Assembly (NCBI GenBank): GCA_036940085.1
Contig: JALLBK010001172.1
Location: 1-15,967 of the forward strand
Reading direction: 5' to 3'
Origin: Discostella pseudostelligera
Lineage: Eukaryota > Bacillariophyta > Thalassiosirophyceae > Thalassiosirales > Thalassiosiraceae
Length of the DNA: 15,967 nt
Part shown: in pieces, positions 8,386 through 15,967 of the stretch
Position numbering within the stretch: the first letter of the stretch is position 1
Layout: each line of letters begins with the position of its first letter
Position numbers and translations under genes: made by a program
Notes under the pieces: model-generated
What the model was told of the DNA's origin: nothing
The model's input: only the letters and a program-made list of their open reading frames with translations
The model's database searches: none

Positions 8386-10750
8386 CGCAGCAAGTTCAAT
8401 ATTATTTATTTGTGCAAGCTCCGCGTAGCCTACTTATATATCCGTACCGACGAAGTTTGGAGATACAGTAAGAGTATTATCAAGGCCAATACTTTCTACC
8501 GGGGCATGGTCATGCTATGGTGTGGCTGGATGAGCTGGGCTTGGTGGAGGCTGGATGAGAGAGCGTCCGTGAGCAGTGGTATTACGATATTAGTAGGGAT
8601 GGAGATGCTGTACGTAGTGGTCATGGTCCTCTGCATGTTGTTGGCGGGCTGCAGGCGGCAGCAGCATGCAAGAAGCAGCAAGTGGCAGCAGGCGGCAAGA
8701 AAGCGGCGCGGGAAATTCAAATTTCGGATTGGATCACAATTTACAGACATCACACGTAGGAATAGTACATAAGTTCACGAGATCTTGTAAGAATAGATAG
8801 TACCGATTTTTGGTAAGTTGGCGAAAAAGCGATATTCAACGAGTTTTGGCGGCGATGATCGAGCTTTGAGCTTTGAGAGTTCCACCGCCGCCAACAAGCA
8901 TTCGGTCGTCAATTTTCAGTATGCATGATCCATAGCTATTGGTTATCAGTGATAGAGTAAGAATGGGACGTTATGTAACTTATTGATGATCGAATGCCAT
9001 GTCTACATGTGTATTATTTTTTCCCTGCTGTCGTGAAGTCATGTGGCCGGGCTTGACGTACTGAAAGGTAGTGCAATCGGGGTGCTCCCTATTCAAATGC
9101 TGGTGATTGCGTCTCAAGATCTCCAACAGAGCTTTGTCGCAAGGATTTTGTATGCTGGTAGGCGCAATCTTCCACAATCATCAATCGTAGCCCCAGATAA
9201 AATTTGCTCCCCTAACGTCATGCTTTGTGATGAACAGCAGACATGTGTCATTCATGGACCAATTGATTGCATCTCACGTGTGGATTCGTATGATAGAAAT
9301 TCATGCAGATACATCTGAGGCCGTCGGCCAACATCTATTTGCCTATTGTTCGATCATTGTCCGACTATTTTCCTCAACCATTTCACCGCGGACCGATGAT
9401 TGTCGTCTATTCAATGAGCACGGATCCGTAATCTGGCAGGCATACTGTTGCCATCCCCTTATTGTTTCAATAATAGATGCACGGTATGATTCTTCGGATC
9501 ACCCTTCACCCAGATACTGGGTCAATTCAACTTCCGAAAGTATCTGCATCACCACTTGTGCTGAAGGAATTTGAGTGAGAAATATTCTGGATGTAAGTGA
9601 TGATAATTGCTGAAATTGTGGAACTTTCAAAACCAGCTTTAGTTACCACTTGACAAACATGACACAGCAGCCGAAATCTAACAACAAGCTTGGAGAGGAT
9701 CGACAATGGGAAATATATTGACAGCTGGCAATAATAATTCTCTTCAGTATCAATAATGATAAATAATTGGGGGCTTCGATCACGTCTCCCGAATGAGACA
9801 GTCCCAAATGAATGGGGCTAGTATTTCCTTCTTCTTTCTTCCGAAACTTCCGAAATGCCAACGCAATCACATATCCCATGTCTGATCCAACCTGCAGTCA
9901 ACATAACGAGCTGCTGAATGACAATGATGAAGTCATATTGCAGGGCAGTATCGGATCCTCGGACGTGGGTGTAGTCGGGACCTTTCGCGGACCTTGCGTA
10001 GTTTCTAAATAGCAGTGACGTCTCAGTGAATTAACTCTTACCGTTCTGGGTAAAATTTTACCTATCATACTCACATCGATATTCGTCGATGCTCGACGCG
10101 TCGTCGAAGTCAGAGGAAGCGCCTATCGACTCGAATGGCAATGCGGGTGGTGAATCACTGAAATTCAACACTCAACTCATGTCCGGTCGCGGCGTCGTGG
10201 GTAATCGTATTGCCATGCACCATGATCCGCACCCGCCGGCGCCCCTATCATACACTCTACTAGGAGTATGCCGGTGCCGGTCCTTTGCGGCGGGCGGAGA
10301 TCGACATCATCGTCGTCGGCTTTGCTTTGGAGTCGTCATGTGGGTTCTTTTTCATCTGCTGGCTGCTGGCTAAGTGAAGATACAACGGACAGACTTTGAC
10401 ATTCAGAAAGATACTTAACAAATTTTGAATTGAAAATTGAAAATTGAAAAAGATGGAGTACTTCAGGGTGTCTCTACACGCAGACAATCCGAGTCCAAAA
10501 AACAGGTACGAAGATAATATGTGATTAAAATTTGAAATTAAAAAAGATACCCTTCCCGCTATTTTCCTTCGCCACATCATCGCCACTCTTCTTCCCGTCC
10601 GCCTGTCGCCAGCCAAGCACCTCTTGACCTTGACCATGAAACTCCAACTCAAATATCGAAATCGGCTCTTCTGCCGCCAGCGATAATCCTCATGGACTAA
10701 TTTCTCTGCCAAATACCAAGCGTGATATCTATCAATATATCTATCAATCA
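8386..10750. other. 2.36-kb gene-less stretch between the divergent LRR and TFIIS genes
   Basis: I can support no coding gene, tRNA or transposon here. Open frames on either strand are short (under about 165 codons), mutually overlapping, and match no family I recognise; several start with TTG or GTG rather than ATG. Items seen are an E2F-like GCGGGAAA at 8708-8715, about 330 bp from the LRR start; an inverted repeat at 8846-8894; and an AT-rich run of TGAAAAT units at 10426-10451, about 300 bp before the TFIIS start. The longest ATG frame near TFIIS (10089-10373, 94 residues) has no recognisable domain. An untranslated RNA or a heavily split gene cannot be ruled out. Confidence 0.45.
8846..8894. 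repeat. Short inverted repeat TTGGCGGCG / CGCCGCCAA
   Basis: Perfect 9-bp arms at 8846-8854 and 8886-8894 are separated by 31 bases that contain the small direct repeat GAGCTTTGAGCTTTGAGAG. Each arm resembles a GGCGG-type promoter element facing opposite ways. The repeat lies about 460 bp upstream of the LRR gene start. It could be a protein-binding site pair or a weak hairpin. Function is unknown. Confidence 0.5.
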
Positions 10751-11746
10751 ATGGCTGGTGTCAACACCGTTCGTCTTCTAAAGGAAGACCTTCTCAAAGA
10801 GTTAGCTCGTCCCACCGGCGATGGCAGAGCTGAGAAAATTCTGGACATCCTCGACCGTCTCGACAAGGTAGACAATATGAACCTGTCCATCCTCTCGGAG
10901 ACGCTCATCGGTGCGACTGTATCGAAGCTAAAAACCTACGATAATAATGATGTGGCGAGTATGGCGAAAAGTCTGGTGAAGAAGTGGAAGGGGATTGCAA
11001 AACAAGCACAGGGAGGAAATAATAATGGTGCCGCCTCAACCGCCGGTGCATCAGTAGCAAAAGATGCTAAACCTGCTGCCGCATCGAGCAGCAGTGAAAG
11101 CAAAATGTCACCCAAACAAAAATCTGGACAAATGAAACGAATGGCAAGTACGGGATCATCCGAGCTTAATCCCGATACCGAATGGCAGGGTCTACCTCCA
11201 CTTCGCATCAACATTTGCAAAAAGCTACACACCATCTTCCTAATGTCACGAGATGAATTATCCAAGGAACTCAATAAATCAGCTGTGGAACAACTCTGTC
11301 TTGCTCGCGCCGGAGAAGTCGAGGCATCCATTGATACTTGGAGTAGGGGGGTGAAGGAGACATATACTGAAAAAGTCCGAAGTCTTGTCTTTAATCTGAA
11401 AAAGAATGGTGCTATTCGTGATCAAGTCATACTCGGTCAAGTAAGTCCAGACCAACTCCCTCGAATGTCTGCCGAAGAGCTCCAAACAGAGGAAAAGGCA
11501 CAAGAACGGGATGCCACCGTTAAAAAATTACAAGATTCGCGTAGATTAGATTGGGATCGGGCCAACGAAAAGAAAATTAATGATATGTGCGGAATTAAGG
11601 GCGAGTTGCTCAAGGCATCGCTATTTACATGCGGACGGTGCAAGAGTATTAAGACGACGAGTACACAGAAACAGACGAGGAGTGCTGATGAGCCCATGAC
11701 GGTGTTTGTTCTCTGTATGAATTGTGGAAATCGTTGGAAGTGTTGA
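10751..11746 (+). CDS. TCEA1: Transcription elongation factor TFIIS
   Basis: This 331-residue single-exon protein has the full three-domain layout of TFIIS. Domain I (LW/TFIIS N-terminal helical bundle) covers about 5-83, with LDRLDKVDNMNLSILSETLIG and VASMAKSLVKKWKGIAK. A Ser/Ala-rich linker follows. Domain II, which binds RNA polymerase II, covers about 148-250, with LRINICKKLHTIF and YTEKVRSLVFNLKKN. Domain III, the zinc ribbon at about 291-331, has ligands C294, C297, C322 and C325 and the invariant QTRSADEPMT loop, whose Asp313-Glu314 enter the polymerase active site and stimulate cleavage of backtracked RNA. The protein ends CGNRWKC, close to the usual GNRWKFC/S. The start is the first ATG, aligned with the family N-terminus. 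The length is typical (about 300-310 in yeast and human). Its role is rescue of arrested Pol II in the nucleus. Confidence 0.97.
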   Translation: MAGVNTVRLLKEDLLKELARPTGDGRAEKILDILDRLDKVDNMNLSILSETLIGATVSKLKTYDNNDVASMAKSLVKKWKGIAKQAQGGNNNGAASTAGASVAKDAKPAAASSSSESKMSPKQKSGQMKRMASTGSSELNPDTEWQGLPPLRINICKKLHTIFLMSRDELSKELNKSAVEQLCLARAGEVEASIDTWSRGVKETYTEKVRSLVFNLKKNGAIRDQVILGQVSPDQLPRMSAEELQTEEKAQERDATVKKLQDSRRLDWDRANEKKINDMCGIKGELLKASLFTCGRCKSIKTTSTQKQTRSADEPMTVFVLCMNCGNRWKC

Positions 11747-12394
11747 AAGACCGACTGACACAACATACGGCAAACTGACAACCTCGGTGGAAAGTACAAA
11801 TTGCCACAGATGGTTTCAACATCATCCGATGGTCATTATTCATGGCTTCTTTATATATGAGATTTCGTAAAAGGAATGAAAAGGAACTTGGTGGTGCTTC
11901 GAGCAATTGAGCACGAGCATGAACATGCACGAAGGCTCCAGGCGAAGCGCTATCGCAGAGCATGGAGTCCAATCATTCCATGGCAATAGTTAATGGCAAG
12001 AATTGATTGAAATGCAATTTTACTATTGTCCGTAGACCGAATTGCTCTCTTTATTCTTTATGCAATATCCTGTTGACGTCTAGGCCCCATTGGCATGGAT
12101 GGAGGTGGAGGTAGGGCGAGCAATGGAGGGAAGTCGCAAAAGGATTACACGTGGAGTCAAAATCTGTAGTCTGGCCGTGGTGGCAGCATCGCTCGGAACC
12201 ACAGCGTGAATTACACGTGGAATCCAAGATCTACAGTCTGGCCGCGAGACGTCGCCATAAAAGATTTGCATCGAAGGAATCTTTTCATTTGACGTTTGCC
12301 GCCCATCGGACCATGATGGCACGGCAACGACTTGCCCCCACCCCCAATACATTATGCTTCCTCTTGCGATCAATGTCCGCCGCGTCTCAGCATA
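11747..12394. other. Intergenic region between TFIIS and the TPR-TM gene
   Basis: This holds the 3' flank of TFIIS and the presumed promoter and 5' UTR of the next gene in the same direction. No gene is supported. The notable content is the 38-bp direct repeat at 12143-12247, listed separately. ATGs at 12313 and 12316 open a 36-codon frame that overlaps the downstream start out of frame and would be an upstream ORF if included in the transcript. Confidence 0.5.
12143..12247. repeat. Imperfect direct repeat, each copy with a CACGTG box
   Basis: Copies at 12143-12180 and 12209-12247 share TTACACGTGGA, then AATCTGTAGTCTGGCCG in the first and GATCTACAGTCTGGCCG in the second, with a 66-bp period. 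Each contains a perfect palindromic CACGTG (12148-12153 and 12214-12219), the G-box/E-box recognised by bZIP and bHLH factors. They lie 180-250 bp upstream of the likely ATG of the TPR-TM gene, so a promoter role is plausible. Conservation beyond the hexamer suggests a larger composite element or a local duplication. Confidence 0.6.
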
Positions 12395-14840
12395 ATGGAT
12401 CATACATATCAAGCTCGTGGTGACGCTGCCATCGTCGTCCAAGGTCAACGAAAACGACATTCAAATAATCTTTCATGTTATGCCATCCTTGCATTAATAT
12501 CGGCGTGGTCGTCACCATCTACGCGTATCTGCCTTGTATCCGGAGAGATAGTGCAACCATCTCATCGGCAACATCATTTTCTATCGTCCCTTCCTCATAG
12601 AGTCGATCAAATCCACAAGGTTCGAAGAAATAATAGACGAAGATGGGGAGTACATGGCTACAGAATACCGTCAGAACTGTCATTGACATCTGATGTGGTA
12701 TTCGATTTGAGATGTGGAGGTGCATCACATGACGAGCAGTCCAATGCAGATGGAGATGAGGCGATGGTGGTGGACCTTAGCGTTGTTGGGAGTGGAGATT
12801 CTCCTGTCACGGAGGAAGATGATGTGACGTTATCTAACAGTGAATTAGAGTCTGACATGGGTTGTTTGCAAGTGGAAGACGAGAATGATGGCACAAACAA
12901 AGAGTCTGATAGCACAGTATCAGTCAACGACGATGGAATAATGGAGGATAGCGATGCTTCGGAAGATATACCGCTGGATGTCAAAAGTGAAGATTCTGCC
13001 AATATAAAAGATATTTCAGAGAGTGTCGATGGAGCCGATTCATCCAGTTTTCCATCAGAACCACCTACATCATCACAAGTAACTGCACACAATGCAGATG
13101 CACACCACACGCAAAAGCAAACTCATCTTGCTCTTCTATCATCCGCATCCGATCAACGTGCCGAGGGCAAGACACTACATGATTCTGGGGATTTGGCTGA
13201 TGCCGCGCTTGCATTCCAAAAGGCGGCGTCATTACTAGATGAAGCCATCACAATATCAATAGAGTTTTCGGAAGAAGACGCATCAGATGTTGACAGCGAT
13301 GCCATAGCAGTTGAAAGAGCGACATGTCGTCTACACGAGGCATTGTGTCTATTTAAGGATGGCCGACCGGGGGAGTGTATTGAGGCATGTACTGACGTGT
13401 TGCAGGATGGAGTTCGTGTCGTTCCTTTGGAAGGGGAAACGAACAAGAACAACGAGGCTGAAATTGATGATCCGGATGCATCCATAACAGCAACTGTAGG
13501 TTCGGTCAAAATTATCACAACTCCAGTACGGAAGACAAGTGTTCATACGCGAACGATGACAATACCTCCACAAATTCGCGCCCGGGCCCTTCACCGTCGT
13601 GCCAAGGCAAGATTAGCGCTAGATGATTTAGACGGTGCATTGGAAGATGCGCGCAGTGCTGCATTCATGGGAGATAGGAATGCCGTGCAGTTCTATGGAC
13701 GGTTGATGCGGGAGGGGAGTGGGGCAGGAGCTATGACATCTGGGGGTTTGGGTGCTGCATTTCCATCGAGAGAGTCGTCGACAACGAATCCATTCCTTGA
13801 AGGGATTCTAGGTGGTGTGGGGAGTAGTGGAAGCAATCCATTCATGCCAGCGGGTAATGGTTCAAGTGATTTCTCATCGTCGCTTCTTAGCTCGTTACTG
13901 TCTGGTGGAAATAATGGCAGTAGTGGCGGGGGCAGCAGTCCACTACTTGGATTAATGGGAGATTTGCTCGCACCACAACAACCATCGAGCGGTGGAAAGA
14001 AATCTGGAAGGGGTGGCCGCGGCAAAAGCAAAAAAGGAAACGGTGTTGACAGCCTCGCCAAATCCATCCTCTCCTCGCTCATGAAACGGATCGAGGATGA
14101 AGACACGCAAAGGACAATCTGCGAGTATTTGCATTCGACGAACACACAACAGGTTATGCAATATGCAACATTGGCAGGTATACCCATGAAAGAAGGGAAC
14201 GCTCGTCGACTAGTCACATTCGCTAATGGTGTGACACCCAAGGGTATTCGTAAAAGCATATCTAATGTGAAACGCGGAATATCGATTATCAAGGCAGTGA
14301 GGAAAGTGTTCAAGGTGATTGAGAAATACAAGTATGTAATCATATTGGCTGTGACGTGTTATTGGATCCGTTGTGCGATATTGGAACCGTATCCAGTTAG
14401 AAGGAGCAAGAAGCAGGCACAGAAACTTGCACAACAGGCTGTATTGAGTTTCATCCTGCCATTACGTGATGAGAGAGGGTCATTGATTGCTGTTTCTACG
14501 GGTATTGCAGATGCGTTGAGCAAGTTGCATTCGATTGTCGAAGACAACTTTGACGAGGATGATAGAGGTGGTCACTCGTCAACGATGGGGCACCTTCAAA
14601 ATCAGTTAGCATTGATAGAAGCAATCGAGGTATGAATGCCCTTTTCGTGTTCGTAGCTTTTTTCAATCCTTCTCTGACATTCTATTCCTTTAGCAAAGGA
14701 ATGAAGCCCAGCTGGACTCATTCGTCGATGAGGAAGACCAATGGCAGTCACTCGAGGAAGATGAAAAGAGTTTGTTACGAAGCAAAGACTCACTTATCCA
14801 ACGGATAGATCAGCTCGCGAATGAGATTGCTAAGATGTGA
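12395..14840 (+). CDS. TPR protein with C-terminal membrane segment (OEP61/TPR7-like architecture), two exons
   Basis: Exons are 12395-14629 and 14694-14840, with a 64-nt phase-0 intron (gtatga..ccttttag). Exon 2 adds 48 residues, making 793 in total. I chose the ATG at 12395; the frame is open upstream to a stop at 12314 but has no earlier ATG. An N-terminal hydrophobic stretch (CYAILALISAWSS, 28-40) after basic residues may be a signal sequence or anchor. Residues 110-235 are acidic and disordered. A TPR-like helical region covers about 245-435: an A/B pair at 246-288, CRLHEALCLFKDGRPGECIE, then RALHRRAKARLALDDLDGALEDA, with an insertion of about 60 residues before the last unit. A Gly/Ser-rich linker with two NPF motifs follows, then a helical segment (555-640) and a hydrophobic span (YVIILAVTCYW, about 647-660). 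The last 130 residues end in a likely coiled coil. TPR plus C-terminal helix plus membrane span recalls plant OEP61/TPR7, a chaperone receptor, but unlike that protein it has a long tail after the span. Function is unproven. Confidence 0.8.
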
Positions 14841-15006
14841 TAATGAGAGGAATGATTTTATTTTAAAGAACAGCATGATGCATGATGATGCACAACATAA
14901 ATCTGCCGTACCATACACTGAGTAGAATATGGAGTTTGACTGTTAATTATGGTACAAATCGGTGATTATGATTGTTGCTGTTGCTGATATTTGCATCTCC
15001 ATCGGA

Positions 15007-15940
15007 TCACAATAGATCAGTAATATCCTCATTGTCAAAATCGAACATGTCATCAAAATCAATGAAGTCCTCATCCTCCGCTATTCCCTCATTAATTGTC
15101 ATTGCCGCGGCCATGGCATCATCAATTTCCTCGGTGGGGGGTAGCACCGCCTTCTCCTTTTTGGTACGCTTTTCAATCTTCTTATCGCTCTTCTTTTTGC
15201 TTTCACCACTTCCTCCTTTTGCTTTGACATTCCCTCCTCCTCCTGCTGAAGACTTGGTCTTCTTATCCAACGGCGGTATAACCTTGTCATCTCCGATACT
15301 GGGTAGCTTTCCTCTTCCTTTTCCTCCAATCTCAGAGGACGATGCCAAACGTTGTTGTTGATGCAGCTGTTCCTGCTCCTGCTTGTCTTTTTCTAAGGCC
15401 GACAATCGCTTCCCCTCAATTTCTCTCATCTCTGCCTTCGTTAGCCACCACTCTGGATGCAATTTAGCATCCTCCACGGTGTACACTCCACCCTCCTCAC
15501 CCATCCACGGTTCATAATCTACAATCTCCTCTTCAATTTCCTCAATCACTTTACTTTTCGACGACGACGACGATTGAGGCTCTCCCATCCCCCCACCACC
15601 TCTCGGTCCTCCTTTCGTCTTTCCCGCCTTGGCAATCGACGATGATTTCATCATCAATCTCAATAACTCATCTTCCACAATTGATACATCCTCGGGAGGA
15701 GGTGGGCATGGTCGGGTATCACGTTCCTCGAATCGTGACAAGTATCGTCGTTGGACAGTCCGATGCATGGGCGGAGATAATCCCGACGGATAGTACGAGG
15801 GGAAACCCTCGACGCGATAATTTTTATCAGCCTCGGCTTCCTCCAGGGCGTATTCGTCTTCGTAGACTATTAGCATTTGACCAATGTCAGCGGATTTGTG
15901 ATAGTTGGCGTGATCGTGGGTTTTGTGAACTTCGACGGGA
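15007..15940 (-). CDS. TAF7: TFIID subunit TAF7 (TAFII55), 3' exon; 5' part beyond the right edge
   Basis: The frame reads upstream past the first Met (15876) through VEVHKTHDHANYHKSADIGQ and stays open until a TAA at 15945-15943. A splice acceptor (gtaaag| at 15941-15942) fits between them, so the exon probably begins at 15940 in phase 2 and the true start lies outside the window. From there the exon encodes 310 residues. Y.KSADIGQMLIV, and then YPSGLSPPMHRTVQRRYLSRFE with a later EDELLRLM, match the TAFII55 N-terminal domain ('K(T/S)ADIGQM..V', 'GL(T/S)PP(M/L)...R.RRF'). TAF7 is a TFIID component that contacts TAF1 and restrains its acetyltransferase before Pol II initiation. The second half is Lys/Gly/Ser-rich and ends in a strongly acidic tail (FIDFDDMFDFDNEDITDLL). 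The gene is convergent with the TPR-TM gene, with 166 bp between stops. Confidence 0.82.
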
Positions 15941-15967
15941 CTTTACGTGATGCATGAACAATTGACC

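Noticed and set aside
8299..8772. 157-residue plus-strand frame at the LRR gene start
   Set aside because: It overlaps the LRR coding start antisense and lacks any known domain. Its hydrophobic runs are likely chance.
10260..10751. 163-residue minus-strand frame across the TFIIS promoter
   Set aside because: It would begin with TTG, overlaps the TFIIS start region, and contains a Phe-rich stretch from the AT-rich TGAAAAT repeat.
13693..14343. 216-residue minus-strand frame inside the TPR-TM gene
   Set aside because: It is antisense to well-supported coding sequence; its Pro/Leu-rich content mirrors the Gly/Ser linker on the other strand.

Overview
The window is nuclear DNA of a eukaryote, probably a compact-genome microalga; a diatom or other stramenopile is my best guess. 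The grounds are short GT-AG introns (64-175 nt), intergenic gaps of about 140-170 bp between convergent genes, long Ser/Gln/Asn-rich disordered tracts, and purely eukaryotic gene content. No bacterial operons, mobile elements, CRISPR arrays, tRNA or rRNA genes were found. The taxon is inference.

Layout, left to right: (1) the first 34 codons of a minus-strand gene leaving the left edge, possibly a P-type ATPase; (2) a roughly 320-bp divergent promoter holding four E2F-like TTCCCGCC/GGCGGGAA elements; (3) a four-exon plus-strand gene for the peroxisomal membrane protein PXMP4/PMP24, broken by a 72-bp exact duplication around a single N, almost certainly an assembly join; (4) convergent to it, a minus-strand gene for a large ubiquitin-conjugating enzyme with a UBE2J/Ubc6-type core; (5) a divergent 729-bp promoter region; (6) a plus-strand two-exon AGFG/AGD14-type ArfGAP with a long Gln-rich tail; (7) a convergent minus-strand leucine-rich-repeat protein; (8) a 2.36-kb stretch with no gene I can support; (9) plus-strand transcription elongation factor TFIIS; (10) a 648-bp gap with a 38-bp direct repeat, each copy carrying a CACGTG box; (11) a plus-strand TPR protein with a C-terminal membrane segment, two exons; (12) a convergent minus-strand TAF7 gene (TFIID subunit) whose 5' part lies beyond the right edge.

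The genes form no obvious single pathway. Two serve RNA polymerase II (TFIIS, TAF7). Four touch membranes, proteostasis or trafficking: PXMP4 (peroxisome), the UBE2J-like E2 (the family acts in ER-associated degradation), the ArfGAP (vesicle coats) and the TPR-TM protein. This looks like ordinary housekeeping neighbourhood. Convergent 3' gaps (1542-1679, 6853-7008, 14841-15006) show nothing beyond AT-rich 3' flanks.

All exon joins were made by eye from splice consensus, frame continuity and remembered family sequence. No alignment was run. I found no strong candidate for a new biological system. The most worthwhile leads are the E2F-like cluster, the unusual E2 architecture, the unassigned TPR-TM protein and the PXMP4 assembly error.
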